From Litchfieldella anticariensis FP35 = DSM 16096 (lineage in GTDB: Bacteria > Pseudomonadota > Gammaproteobacteria > Pseudomonadales > Halomonadaceae): a DNA stretch of 64,000 bases. Of the stretch, positions 9,427 to 18,025 are shown in pieces. Within the stretch, counting starts at the first letter, position 1. Every line of letters starts with the position of its first letter. The position numbers were made by a program, and so were the translations under genes. The notes under the pieces were generated by a model, which saw nothing but the letters and a program-made list of their open reading frames with translations, was not told the origin of the DNA and did not search any database. Location: NCBI RefSeq assembly GCF_000409775.1, contig NZ_KE332391.1, positions 235,766 through 299,765 on the forward strand, written 5' to 3'.

Positions 9427-10410
9427 CTACGTATCGCCCTCGTCTAGCAGAGCAAGCACCTGGCGAGCGACGATCTCGTCGGTGATCAGCCCCTTGAGCA
9501 GGCCGCTGCGTAGCACGGACAGGGTGGCATGCACCTTCTCCTCGCCACCGGCGACGGCAACGATGTTGTGTTCACGTAACTGCTCGAGGCCCAGTCCCAG
9601 GGTGCGGCTGTTGATCTCGCAATCCACCAGGTTGCCATTGGCATCCAGAAACTGGCCCAACAACTCCGCCTCGGCGCCGGCCTCATGAAGCTTGCGGCAA
9701 TCCTCGGCATCGATTTCCCCCAGTTCCTTGAGCAGGGAATGCCCTTGGGACGGTACGGCTCCCAGCCCGACCATGGTCAGGTCGGCTGAAACCGCAATAT
9801 TGATCACGTCCTGGACACTGCGCTGCTCCATCAGCACCCGTTTGTGCTCCGCGGTGTCGGCAAACAGAGGTACCGGCAGCAGGTACCCCTCGCCTCCCGT
9901 CTTGTCGACCAGGCGGTGAATGACGTCATAGGGGTTCAAGGCCATCTTGCGTACGACACTTCCCAGTACCGGGACCATCTTCAGGTCGGGGTAGTCCATC
10001 TGCGGGAGACGGTTGACCATCTCCGACAGACTCCGCCCCCAACCCAGTCCCAGCACCTCGACGTCCTTGGCATCCAGACGACTCTTCAGGTAATGGGCAG
10101 CGGCCGTTCCCAGGTTGGCGAAATGGTTGACCCCTTCCTCTACGGGCATGGCAGGCACCACGGAACAGACATCGAGGTTCATGCGCTGCTTCAGCTCGTC
10201 TTCCAGTTTCAGCAGATCCTCGGGAGAGCCCTGAATGAAGACCTTGACCGCGCCCATGTCGTGAGCCATCGCGATCAAACGATGCACCTTCATTCGCGAC
10301 ACCATCAGACGATCGGCGATCTCGGCCTGGGTATAGCCGCCAACATAGGAGAGCCATGCCGCGCGCAGGGCCAGGTCCTTTTCGCTATGGCTCGAATGGT
10401 TGTTCTTCAT
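9427..10410 (-). CDS. eryD: SorC/DeoR-type transcriptional regulator of the erythritol locus
   Basis: A 327-residue regulator with an N-terminal helix-turn-helix (YTQAEIADRLMVSRMKVHRLIAMA, about 27-50). A C-terminal sugar-phosphate-binding domain of the SorC family follows, with GLGWGRSLSEMVNRL, VPVLGS and GLGAVPSQG blocks. EryD of Brucella and rhizobia has the same architecture and represses the ery operon until a pathway intermediate binds. It is the first gene of the leftward operon and faces a divergent promoter region, so autoregulation and control of both units are likely. Identification as EryD rests on both sequence type and context. Confidence 0.87.
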   Translation of the reverse strand: MKNNHSSHSEKDLALRAAWLSYVGGYTQAEIADRLMVSRMKVHRLIAMAHDMGAVKVFIQGSPEDLLKLEDELKQRMNLDVCSVVPAMPVEEGVNHFANLGTAAAHYLKSRLDAKDVEVLGLGWGRSLSEMVNRLPQMDYPDLKMVPVLGSVVRKMALNPYDVIHRLVDKTGGEGYLLPVPLFADTAEHKRVLMEQRSVQDVINIAVSADLTMVGLGAVPSQGHSLLKELGEIDAEDCRKLHEAGAEAELLGQFLDANGNLVDCEINSRTLGLGLEQLREHNIVAVAGGEEKVHATLSVLRSGLLKGLITDEIVARQVLALLDEGDT

Positions 10411-10574
10411 CGACTGCTTCCGTTTTGAAATTTTTTTCGGTTGATGTTAAAAATAACGCTAGTGAACATTTTTTAGGCTGTCAACCGGTTTTCCCCACCT
10501 CCCGGCACCCCGTGAAACGGCGGTCCTCACTGCCGTCTTCCTTGGGTCCGAACACAACAACGCTGGAGACCAAC
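10411..10574. promoter_or_regulatory. divergent ery promoter/operator region
   Basis: A 164-bp gap between eryD (leftward) and the isomerase gene (rightward). It holds an AT-rich core in otherwise GC-rich DNA. Two nested inverted repeats are visible: CGGTTGA (10438-10444) with TCAACCG (10481-10487), and ATGTT (10444-10448) with AACAT (10465-10469). These are candidate EryD sites. No clear -10/-35 pair was assigned. Confidence 0.5.
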
Positions 10575-11369
10575 ATGCTAAAGCTCGCTGCCAATCTGAC
10601 GTTCATGTTCACCGAAGTGCCCTTCCTGGCACGTTTCGCCCGGGCCAAGGCAGCGGGAATTCGTTACATCGAATTCCATAACCCTTACCCGTTCTGTGAA
10701 AGGCCCGAGCGGATTCGCGATGCCGCCACCGAGGCCGACGTGGAAATCGTGCACTTCAACCTACCGGGCGGAGATTGGGAGTCGGGGGAACGCGGTCTTG
10801 CCGTCTTGCCTGAACGAACCAACGAGTTCCGTGAAGGCGTGGATGCCACCATCGAGATCGCCAGACAGCTCGGCTGCGCGCAACTCAACTGCCCGCTCGG
10901 TTATCCACGCAACGACCTGTCCGAGGAGATGCAGCACAGGACGCTGGTCGACAATCTGCGCCATGCCGCCGACGCCACGGCACAGGCCGGCATCCAGTTG
11001 ATGGTGGAGCCGCTCAATCCGATCACCCACCCCGGCTATCCACTGGTGAACACCACCCAAGCTGCCGCCCTGCTGGATGCTGTCGGCCATCCCAACCTGT
11101 TGATTCAGTATGACTTCTATCAAATGCAGCGCTCGGAAGGAGAGCTCATCGAGACGGTTCGTCGCTACAACGAGCGCATCGGCTTCATTCAACTAGCGGA
11201 TAACCCGGGGCGGCATGAGCCGGGGACCGGCGAGATCAACTACCGCTTCCTGTTCGCCGAGCTCGAGCGCATGGGCTTCGATCGTTACGTCTCGCTGGAG
11301 TACACCCCCAGCGGCACGACGGAAGACTCACTGCACTGGATTCGCGATTACGGCATCCGGCACGACTGA
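10575..11369 (+). CDS. hydroxypyruvate isomerase-like TIM-barrel sugar(-phosphate) isomerase, ery locus
   Basis: A 264-residue xylose-isomerase-type TIM barrel of the Hyi/OtnI family. Family landmarks include NLTFMFTEVPFLARFARAKAAG at the start, FNLPGGDWESGERG, MVEPLNPITHPGYPL (metal-binding Glu), IQYDFYQMQ and QLADNPGRHEPGTGEINY. The ATG at 10575 follows GGAGACCAAC. It is the first gene of the rightward unit, with the second triosephosphate isomerase next. In Brucella the third step is a tetrulose-4-phosphate racemase, EryC, also a barrel of this superfamily, so this protein is the natural candidate for that reaction. The closest family match is nevertheless Hyi, and the assignment is inferred from position. 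Confidence 0.8.
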   Translation: MLKLAANLTFMFTEVPFLARFARAKAAGIRYIEFHNPYPFCERPERIRDAATEADVEIVHFNLPGGDWESGERGLAVLPERTNEFREGVDATIEIARQLGCAQLNCPLGYPRNDLSEEMQHRTLVDNLRHAADATAQAGIQLMVEPLNPITHPGYPLVNTTQAAALLDAVGHPNLLIQYDFYQMQRSEGELIETVRRYNERIGFIQLADNPGRHEPGTGEINYRFLFAELERMGFDRYVSLEYTPSGTTEDSLHWIRDYGIRHD

Positions 11370-11417
11370 ACCGGGCCCCCGTTGCCCCCACAACCGACCG
11401 CACCACAGGAGTACGCC

Positions 11418-12191
11418 ATGACGACGCCGTTCTGGGTAGGCACCAGTTGGAAGATGAACAAGACATTGGATGAAGCGGCCCACTATGCGCAGGCCCTTCG
11501 CGGGGTCGACCTGTTTCGCGACGAACGTCTGCAGGGCTTCGTGATTCCCCCCTTTACCGCCCTGCACCACGTCTGCCAGACACTGGCCGATGAGCCACTG
11601 ATGGTCGGTGCCCAGAACATGCATTGGGCCGAACGAGGCGCTTTCACCGGCGAGATTTCACCACCGATGGTCAAGGACTGTGGCGCCGATATCGTGGAGT
11701 TGGGGCATTCGGAGCGCCGCGAATACTTCAATGAGACCGATGCGGCTATCAATCTCAAGGTCAAGGCCGCCCTGGCCCACGGGCTGCGCCCATTGATCTG
11801 CGTTGGCGAGACCGCCGAGGAGAAACGCTTGGGAGTCGCCGCCGATACCGTGATCCGTCAGTGTCGCATCGCCCTCAGCGACGTCGCCGATGAGGATCTG
11901 GACAAGGTCCTGATCGCCTATGAACCGGTATGGGCCATCGGCGAGCATGGCACGCCAGCTACCGCAGATTACGCCGGTTGGATTCATCGCCATATCCACG
12001 AGGCACTGCCGACGACTCCCCAGGGCACTTCCATCCCGGTGCTGTACGGCGGCAGCGTCAACCTCGACAACTGTGCCGCTCTTGCCACGCTACCGGAGGT
12101 ATCCGGGCTCTTCATTGGACGCTCCGCCTGGCAGCCTGAAGGCTTGCTGGCCATTGCAGAGCGAGTCGTTACAGCTCGGTTCGGCAACTAA
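11418..12191 (+). CDS. eryH: triosephosphate isomerase paralogue, probable tetrulose-phosphate isomerase
   Basis: A TIM-family enzyme of 257 residues with the catalytic triad in place: Lys12 (WKMNK), His97 (ELGHSERREYF) and Glu169 (AYEPVWAIGE). Loop 6 after the Glu reads GEHGTPAT in place of the canonical GTGKTA/SA seen in glycolytic TpiA. This departure is typical of the TpiA2/EryH branch of erythritol loci and may adapt the lid to a four-carbon substrate. The start at 11418 has AGGAG 7 nt upstream. It lies 48 bp after the isomerase gene. In Brucella EryH acts on D-3-tetrulose 4-phosphate; no EryI (RpiB-like) partner is in the window. Confidence 0.87.
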   Translation: MTTPFWVGTSWKMNKTLDEAAHYAQALRGVDLFRDERLQGFVIPPFTALHHVCQTLADEPLMVGAQNMHWAERGAFTGEISPPMVKDCGADIVELGHSERREYFNETDAAINLKVKAALAHGLRPLICVGETAEEKRLGVAADTVIRQCRIALSDVADEDLDKVLIAYEPVWAIGEHGTPATADYAGWIHRHIHEALPTTPQGTSIPVLYGGSVNLDNCAALATLPEVSGLFIGRSAWQPEGLLAIAERVVTARFGN

Positions 12192-12223
12192 CGACTGCTT
12201 GCTGGTCCACTGAATGTTTCCAC

Positions 12224-12249
12224 AAAAAAGCCCCAGCCAAGACCGGGGC
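12224..12249 (-). terminator. rho-independent terminator of malEFG
   Basis: Read leftward, GCCCC at 12249-12245 pairs with GGGGC at 12234-12230, and a run of six T follows (A-run at 12224-12229). It closes the malEFG transcript about 180 nt after the malG stop, leaving the structured repeat as a 3' untranslated region. Confidence 0.8.
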
Positions 12250-12284
12250 AAGACGCGTCGCAGTAGGATGAGGAAAATCGGTTC

Positions 12285-12427
12285 ACAACGGGCACGAAGA
12301 CGCAGTGAGCGATGACAAGACAAGGCACAACATCGTCGAAAAAGCGGAGTTTACGAGAGTAAATGAGCATTTTGAGACGATGTTTAACGCAGTATTGTTG
12401 AGCGCAGCCAGTCTTCGTGCTTGTTGT
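12285..12427. repeat. structured repeat, copy 1 (3' UTR of malG)
   Basis: Homologous to the element at 47460-47586. Outer helix: 12285-12301 with 12411-12427, 17 bp including two G-U pairs. Second helix: 12314-12318 with 12395-12399. Third helix: AACATCGTC at 12329-12337 with 12376-12384. Apical hairpin: GTTTAC at 12349-12354 with 12359-12364, closed by a GAGA tetraloop. Unpaired blocks such as AAGCGGAG and GAGCATT are conserved between copies, while paired bases change in a compensatory way. The right edge reaches the malG stop codon. Confidence 0.85.
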
Positions 12428-13317
12428 CAGCCCTTGACGCCTCCCGATGTCAGCCCACCGACGATCCAGCGCTGGCAGAGCAGGAAGGCAATGGTGATCG
12501 GCAGACCGGAGAGCACCGCGGCAGCGGCGAAGTCACCCCAACGCTGATTGTGGTCGGCCAGGTACTGCTGGGCGCCGACGGCCAACGTCAGTTTGCTTTC
12601 GTCGAGCAGCAGCACCGAGGCCATGGGGTACTCCATGATCGACATGATGAAAGCGAGGATGAACACCACCATCAGGATCGGTACCGACAGCGGTAGCAGG
12701 ATGTGCCGGAAGGCCTGCCAGGTACTGGCGCCGTCGACCATGGCCGCTTCCTCTAGTGAACCGTCGATCGACTCGAAATAGCCCTTGATGGTCCAGATGT
12801 GCAGCGCCACCGCTCCCAACGAGGCAAGGATCAGCGCGCCATGGGTATTGATGCCGAGCCAGGGCACCAGTTGACCGAGCCGATCGAACAACGCGTAGAG
12901 TGCCACCAGGGAGAGCACTGCCGGGAACATCTGGAAGATCAGCATGCCCTTGAGAATCGGCGCCTTGCCCTTGAAGCGCATCCGCGCGAAGGCATAGGCG
13001 CTGGTGGTGGAAAGCAGCAGGATCATCAGCGAGGACACCACCGCCACCTTGATCGAGTTCCACAACCACAGCAGCACCGGAAACGGTGGTTGCACCACGC
13101 TACCGTCCGGACGCTCCCAGGGGATGCCGAAGGCCAGCGCCCAGTGTTCCAGCGAGAAACGCTCGGGGATCAGGTTACCGGTGGCGAAATTGCCCTCGCG
13201 GAAGGAAATCGAGATCACCAGCAGCAGCGGGAATACGACCAGGGTGACGAAGCCCGCCAAGGCGAAATGGGCACCCAGCTTGCGGGTGCGGATGGAACGA
13301 GGTTGAACCATGGCCAT
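12427..13317 (-). CDS. malG: maltose/maltodextrin ABC permease MalG
   Basis: Inner-membrane permease subunit (296 aa) that pairs with MalF. It has the N-terminal membrane segment at about 15-36. The EAA loop reads [23 protein letters not shown] (about 190-212), where the MalK ATPase docks, and the C-terminal [16 protein letters not shown] region is present. The start at 13317 (MAMVQP) has AGGAG 8 nt upstream and lies 11 bp after the malF stop. An open frame extends further upstream but only as a shadow of malF. The structured repeat and a terminator follow. Confidence 0.95.
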   Translation of the reverse strand: MAMVQPRSIRTRKLGAHFALAGFVTLVVFPLLLVISISFREGNFATGNLIPERFSLEHWALAFGIPWERPDGSVVQPPFPVLLWLWNSIKVAVVSSLMILLLSTTSAYAFARMRFKGKAPILKGMLIFQMFPAVLSLVALYALFDRLGQLVPWLGINTHGALILASLGAVALHIWTIKGYFESIDGSLEEAAMVDGASTWQAFRHILLPLSVPILMVVFILAFIMSIMEYPMASVLLLDESKLTLAVGAQQYLADHNQRWGDFAAAAVLSGLPITIAFLLCQRWIVGGLTSGGVKG

Positions 13318-13328
13318 AGCGAGTTCTC

Positions 13329-14900
13329 CTAAACCTTGACCTTGGGCAGGCGCAGATTGAGCAGGGACAGACCGACCACCAGTAGGAAGATCAAGGTGGC
13401 GATGGCCGCCGCCAGGCCGAAGTTCTGGCCGGCATCCTGGAAGGCGATGCGATAGGTGTAACTGACCAGCAGGTCGGTGGTCCCCGCGGGAGTACTGGCG
13501 CCAAGGATGTCCGGGCTGCCGCCGGTGAGCAGGGCAATCAGCACGAAGTTGTTGAAGTTGAAGGCGAAGGCGGCGATCAACAGCGGCGTCAGCGGCTTGA
13601 GGATCAACGGCAGAGTGATTCTGAACATATTGACCAGTGGGCCACCGCCGTCGACCGCCGAAGCCTCGTAGAGATCGCGCGGGATCGACTGGATCAACCC
13701 CATGCACAGCAGCAGCATGTAGGGATAGCCCAGCCAGGTATTGACGATCAGCAGCATGGTCCGCGCCAGCCACGGATCGGTAAACCACTCAGGGCGGATG
13801 CCGAACAGGTTCTCCAGGATCAGATTGATCTCGCCGTAGTTCTGATTGAACATGCCCTTGAAGATCAGGATCGAGATGAAGGCCGGCACCGCATAAGGCA
13901 GGATCAACAAGGTACGGTAGATGGCCTTGCCCTTGAGCTGATCCCACTGCAACAGCGACGCCAGCACAAAGCCTACCGCCAGGGTGAAGACCACCGTCAA
14001 CCCGGCGAAAACGAAGGTCCACACGAAGATCTGCAGAAAAGGCCCACGGATGTCCGGATCGGCGAAGATCCGAGTGTAATTGTCCAAGCCCACCGCCACC
14101 GGCCACCCTGGTGTCAGACGTTCACCGCTCTCGGTGACGAAGAAGCCATTCTCCTGATCGGGCGTCAGTACACCGCCATCGCGTAGGTCGGTGAGGCTGC
14201 CGTCGGAATTCTCCTGATAGCGCGGCAGCATTGGCGCGAAGCTTCTCAGTCCCACCATGCTGAGCTCGGTGCCGTCTGGTGTTTCCAGGGTCAATGCCTG
14301 CAGCCGGTCGCGATTGGCGATCACCTCGCGCAGGCCCAGCGCCTCGCCCGGCGGCGGCGCATCGGTCGGGCGCACCGCCAGCTTCCCTTTCCCGGCCTTG
14401 CCAAGTGGCTCCGAAATCAGCCGACGAGCGCCTTCCAGCCCAGCACCGCTCTTCGCCTCGAGATATAACCGTATTCGATCTCCTTCGCGATAGAGCTGGA
14501 AGTCGAAGGCCACGCCTTCGGCCTGATAGGTCTGCTCGAGGAACTGGGCGCGCACCCGCTCCTCGCTGAGCAGATTGCTCGAACTGTAATTGCTGAAGCT
14601 GATGCCGACGGTATAGATCAGCGGAAATATCACGAACACGCCCATGCCGGCGAGTGCCGGAAACACGTAACGATGGCTCATTAGCGTGCGCTTGCCGAAG
14701 ACGATGGCCAGCGAGGCACCTAGCACCAGAAACAGCAGCGCAAACATCCACTGTCCACGCAGATGAAAGGCCACCACCAGCCACAGCGTCGACAGCACCA
14801 GCACCGCCATCAGCGCACGCATGGTCCAGCGGGTGTAACGCTCGGCGGGGTAGCGAGAACGGTGGCGCGGCAAGCCGCGCGAAGCATTGGTCGTATACAT
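13329..14900 (-). CDS. malF: maltose/maltodextrin ABC permease MalF
   Basis: Membrane subunit of the maltose importer (523 aa from the chosen start). It has the features of enterobacterial MalF: two N-terminal membrane segments, [30 protein letters not shown], and a large periplasmic P2 loop (about 95-260) that contacts MalE. Next come [23 protein letters not shown] and the EAA loop [26 protein letters not shown]. The C-terminus reads YTYRIAF...[12 protein letters not shown]. The start at 14900 is preferred over 14948 or 14930 because those would add 10-16 residues with no family counterpart; GGAACTTCTC precedes it. Length is slightly above E. coli MalF (514). Confidence 0.96.
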   Translation of the reverse strand: MYTTNASRGLPRHRSRYPAERYTRWTMRALMAVLVLSTLWLVVAFHLRGQWMFALLFLVLGASLAIVFGKRTLMSHRYVFPALAGMGVFVIFPLIYTVGISFSNYSSSNLLSEERVRAQFLEQTYQAEGVAFDFQLYREGDRIRLYLEAKSGAGLEGARRLISEPLGKAGKGKLAVRPTDAPPPGEALGLREVIANRDRLQALTLETPDGTELSMVGLRSFAPMLPRYQENSDGSLTDLRDGGVLTPDQENGFFVTESGERLTPGWPVAVGLDNYTRIFADPDIRGPFLQIFVWTFVFAGLTVVFTLAVGFVLASLLQWDQLKGKAIYRTLLILPYAVPAFISILIFKGMFNQNYGEINLILENLFGIRPEWFTDPWLARTMLLIVNTWLGYPYMLLLCMGLIQSIPRDLYEASAVDGGGPLVNMFRITLPLILKPLTPLLIAAFAFNFNNFVLIALLTGGSPDILGASTPAGTTDLLVSYTYRIAFQDAGQNFGLAAAIATLIFLLVVGLSLLNLRLPKVKV

Positions 14901-14957
14901 GAGAAGTTCCTGGGCGTCGAGCCGACTCATTGAGTCGGCCCGGAACATCGAAGTGGC

Positions 14958-16148
14958 TTACTGGCGCATCCGCCGTGCAGCAGCGTCGAGTGCTTCCTGG
15001 GGGGCCTGGCGACCGCTGCCGATGTTCTGTAACGCCGGTTCCATCGCCGCCCAGAAGGCGCCCATCTCGGGAATGTTGGGCATTGGCTCGCCGATCTCGG
15101 CATTTTCCAACGTCGCGGCGATCCTCGGATCCTCGGCCAGTTCCGCCTGGTAGGCCCGATGCGCCACAGCGCCCAGGGATCCATCGCTGTTGAAGGTCCT
15201 CATGCCCTGTTCGCTGAGCAGGTAGCTCTCGAGGAACTCGGTGGCCAGGAAATCGTTGGGTGACGCCGAGTTGATCATCGCCGTCATCACACCGAACATC
15301 GGTTTGGCACGTTCATCGCCCACCTTGGGCAACAACGCCACACCGAAGTCGATACCGCTCTGCTCAAGATTGCTCCACGCCCAGGGGCCACTGATCATGG
15401 TCGCCACTTCACCGCGATTGAAGCGGGTATCCATCACGCTGTAGTCGGTGCCACGCGGCAACACACCACTTTCGATCAATTCCACCAGCAGCGTCGCGCC
15501 TTCTATGGCACCTTCGTTATTGACCCCGATATCCGTGACATCGAAGCCGCTCTCGGTACGCTTGAAGGGATAACCGCCGTTGGCGGCCAGCAGGGTCCAG
15601 CCATAATAGGGCTCACCATAATCGAACAGGATCGCCTTCTTGCCCTCTTCGGCCAACTTGGCGTCAAGCTCGACCAGTTCGGCGAAGCTCTCGGGCGGGG
15701 ATTCGACCAGTGCCTTGTTGTAGATCAAGCCGAGGGACTCCACCGATACCGGATAACCGTAGGTCTCGCCGTTCCAGACCACGGCATCCCAGGTGAAGTC
15801 GAAATAGCGTTCACGATAGTCATCGGATGGCGCGATCGGCTTGAGCAGCCCGCTCTTGGCCCACTCACCCATGCGGTCGTGGGCCCAGATCACGATGTCC
15901 GGCCCCTGGCCACTGCCGGCGGCCTGCTGGAAGCGGTCGGTAAGGTTGTCGGGATTGACGATATCGATGGCGATGCCGGTATCCTGAGTGAACCGCTCGG
16001 CCACTTCGCGGATGCCCTCAGGTCCCTTGTTATCGCCCATCCAGATGGTCAGCTTGTCGTCCTCGAAGGCCATCGCCGGCAGCGCGAGACCGGCACTCAG
16101 GAAAGCAGCGAGAAACGATCCCAGAAGGCCGTGGCGTGTTTTGGTCAT
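14958..16148 (-). CDS. malE: maltose/maltodextrin-binding periplasmic protein MalE
   Basis: High-affinity receptor of the maltose importer (396 aa, the same length as E. coli MalE). A Sec signal peptide covers about 1-26 (GLLGSFLAAFLSAGLALPAMA). Mature-protein motifs include KLTIWMGDNKGPEGIREVAERF, GPDIVIWAHDRMGEWAKSGLL, YPVSVESLGLIYNKAL, MISGPWAWSNLEQSGIDFGVALLP and PMPNIPEMGAFW near the C-terminus. The start at 16148 has AAGGGGC upstream. A longer open frame to 16235 is only upstream read-through. It is first in malEFG and is preceded by a repeat element and a MalT box. No malK, malT or lamB is visible here. Confidence 0.96.
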   Translation of the reverse strand: MTKTRHGLLGSFLAAFLSAGLALPAMAFEDDKLTIWMGDNKGPEGIREVAERFTQDTGIAIDIVNPDNLTDRFQQAAGSGQGPDIVIWAHDRMGEWAKSGLLKPIAPSDDYRERYFDFTWDAVVWNGETYGYPVSVESLGLIYNKALVESPPESFAELVELDAKLAEEGKKAILFDYGEPYYGWTLLAANGGYPFKRTESGFDVTDIGVNNEGAIEGATLLVELIESGVLPRGTDYSVMDTRFNRGEVATMISGPWAWSNLEQSGIDFGVALLPKVGDERAKPMFGVMTAMINSASPNDFLATEFLESYLLSEQGMRTFNSDGSLGAVAHRAYQAELAEDPRIAATLENAEIGEPMPNIPEMGAFWAAMEPALQNIGSGRQAPQEALDAAARRMRQ

Positions 16149-16171
16149 GAGTCTAGTGCCCCTTGTTGTTT

Positions 16172-16313
16172 GGAAGCACTGAATGAATGTCTGCGCGGGC
16201 AAATCGCTGCGTTGCGCGGTGCTCGGAATCCTCACCTATGCCCCATAGGCTCCGGTTCCTGTGCTCCGGGCGCCTTGCGCTTTACTCCGCTCGACGATTC
16301 CTTCAGCGCTTCC
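16172..16313. repeat. 142-bp palindromic intergenic repeat in the malE leader
   Basis: The ends form a 12-bp inverted repeat with one mismatch: GGAAGCACTGAA at 16172-16183 against TTCAGCGCTTCC at 16302-16313. The interior contains further partly complementary GC-rich blocks (ATCGCTGCGTTGCGCGG, GGCGCCTTGCGC). I recall near-identical blocks scattered between genes of Halomonas-type genomes, so it is probably a dispersed repeat; no second copy was found in this window. It lies between the MalT box and malE, within the predicted 5' leader. Confidence 0.7.
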
Positions 16314-16367
16314 TTATCGAGCGTTAAGATTGAACGCTCCTAGACTCGCCAATCCTCGTCATGCCTT

Positions 16368-16377
16368 CCTCATCCCC
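16368..16377 (-). promoter_or_regulatory. MalT box upstream of malE
   Basis: On the minus strand the sequence is GGGGATGAGG, an exact match to the MalT-binding consensus GGGGAKGAGG. A partial second site, GGGGATGCC, lies at 16427-16435 on the same strand, and GGGGCGTAG occurs twice nearby on the plus strand. The site is 220 bp from the malE start because the 142-bp repeat intervenes. MalT control of malEFG is therefore likely; the malT gene is elsewhere. Confidence 0.75.
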
Positions 16378-16466
16378 CTGGGGCGTAGGGGTGGCGTATG
16401 GGAGGGGCGTAGAGAGAGGAGAGACAGGCATCCCCAGGGGGAGAACTTGTTTCTTCAGCGCAAGAC

Positions 16467-17912
16467 CTATCGATACTGCTGATCGGCAGCCGCTTCGCTC
16501 GATGGATTCTCCTCAGCGTGAGCGGCTCCACTATCCAGCTCAAGTCGTGCCCGTTCGAGCAGTTCGTCGGGCAGCTCCTTCTTCACCGCCACACCCAGTT
16601 CCTTGAACTCGGCGGTCTGCTTGATCAGGTTGCCCTTGCCGTTGACCAACTGGCCCATGGCCTTGTCGTAGCTCAGGCGTGCCCCGTCGAGCTTCTTGCC
16701 GACATCCTCCATGCTGTTTAGAAAGGTGCTCAGCTTGCTGTAGAACTTCTCGGCGCGCCGGGCGAGCTCAGCGGTATGCTTGCTCTGGTCCTCGAAGCGC
16801 CATAGCTGGCGCACGATGTTCAGGCTGGTCAGCAGCGTGGTCGGGGTGGCGACCAGCACATTGTTCTCGATGGCGCGCTGGTAGAGACTCTCGTCGAACT
16901 TGAGCGCCTCGACATAGGCCGACTCCACGGGAATGAACATCACCACCACTTCCGGCGAATTGAGCCCCGGCAGGTCGTAATAGTGGCGATCGGCCAGCTC
17001 GCGAATGCGATCGGAGACCGCCTGGCAGTGCTCGACCAGGGCCTGACGACGTTCCCCTTCGTCGTCGCTGTTCACATAGCGGGTATAGGCCGCCAGCGAT
17101 GTCTTGGCATCGATCACCAGGTGCTTGTCCTGGGGCAGATAGACGATGGCATCGGGACGTTGGCGGCCATCCTCGGTAGAGAAACTGACCTCGCGCCGAT
17201 AGTCCTTGCCCAGGCGCAGGCCCGCTCCGTCCAGCACGTTCTCCAGCATCAGCTCGCCCCAGTTGCCCTGGATCTTCTTCTGCCCTTGCAACGCTGTGGT
17301 CAACTTATCGGCCTGATCAGTGATCGCGCGGTTGAGATTCTGCAAATGCTGCAGTTCGGTACGTAACTGCACGCGCTGCTCGGTCTCCTGCTGATGGATC
17401 GACTCGACCTTCTCGCGAAAACCCTTCATCTCGCTCTGGATCGGCTGCAACAGGCCGCTGATATTCTTCTGCGACAATTCCGAGAACGCCCTGCCCTTGC
17501 GCTCGAGAATCTCGTTGGCCAGATTCTCGAACTCGCGCTTCAGCTGATCGCGGCTTTCCTTGACCAGTTCGAGCTGTTCGCGGAAATGCGCCTCCTTGAG
17601 CGTCAGCGTTTCCGACATCCTGGCCCTCTCCTGGCGCAGGCGCTGCTCGCACTCCTGCAACTCGGCCAGCCGTGCCTGCAATGTCTCACCATCGCGGCGC
17701 GCCTGTTCCAGCGCCTGGCGTGAGGCGTCGCATTCGGAGTCCAGACGCGCCAGGCCGACGTCGGCCTGTGCCACTCGCTCACGCAGGCGTGCTGCTTCGG
17801 CACGCTCCTCCTCCAGCCGACGCCCGGCCCGCCAACTCGACAGGGCCCAGGCCACCACGAAGGCCAGCAGCGCCATCACGGCGCTCATCATCATTGGGTC
17901 GAGCGGCGCCAT
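16467..17912 (-). CDS. rmuC: DNA recombination protein RmuC
   Basis: Predicted nuclease-fold protein that limits inversions at short inverted repeats in E. coli. It has 481 residues. An N-terminal membrane anchor (about 10-26) is followed by a long charged coiled coil (about 28-200) and then the RmuC domain. The domain has ENVLDGAGLRLGKDYRREVSF, GRQRPDAIVYLPQDKHLVIDAKTSLAAYTRY and VVMFIPVESAYVEAL. The DAIVYLP...VIDAKTSL blocks carry the acidic and lysine residues of the PD-(D/E)XK-like core. Initiation could be at the first Met or the MMM cluster at residues 7-9. It appears monocistronic. Confidence 0.93.
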   Translation of the reverse strand: MAPLDPMMMSAVMALLAFVVAWALSSWRAGRRLEEERAEAARLRERVAQADVGLARLDSECDASRQALEQARRDGETLQARLAELQECEQRLRQERARMSETLTLKEAHFREQLELVKESRDQLKREFENLANEILERKGRAFSELSQKNISGLLQPIQSEMKGFREKVESIHQQETEQRVQLRTELQHLQNLNRAITDQADKLTTALQGQKKIQGNWGELMLENVLDGAGLRLGKDYRREVSFSTEDGRQRPDAIVYLPQDKHLVIDAKTSLAAYTRYVNSDDEGERRQALVEHCQAVSDRIRELADRHYYDLPGLNSPEVVVMFIPVESAYVEALKFDESLYQRAIENNVLVATPTTLLTSLNIVRQLWRFEDQSKHTAELARRAEKFYSKLSTFLNSMEDVGKKLDGARLSYDKAMGQLVNGKGNLIKQTAEFKELGVAVKKELPDELLERARLELDSGAAHAEENPSSEAAADQQYR

Positions 17913-18025
17913 ACTTTCTTCCTATTAGTCAGCCATGCAATGCGGGCCATGGTAGCTCGATTCGAGGCGCGGGATGACAGATAGGCGGGTTATTTCGACA
18001 GACGCCGTGCTTGGCTGCCAAGCGA

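Noticed and set aside
10356-10574. Extension of the Hyi-like gene through the divergent promoter region
   Set aside because: It would overlap eryD and the AT-rich operator region. Family homology starts at the ATG at 10575.
12285-12427. Structured repeat as an integron attC site
   Set aside because: The outer arms differ between copies and lack the R''/R' core (RYYYAAC...GTTRRRY); there is no cassette or integrase context.
13318-13788. N-terminal extension of the malG reading frame
   Set aside because: It overlaps the malF 3' half in another frame. The ATG at 13317 has a good ribosome-binding site and starts exactly where MalG homology begins.
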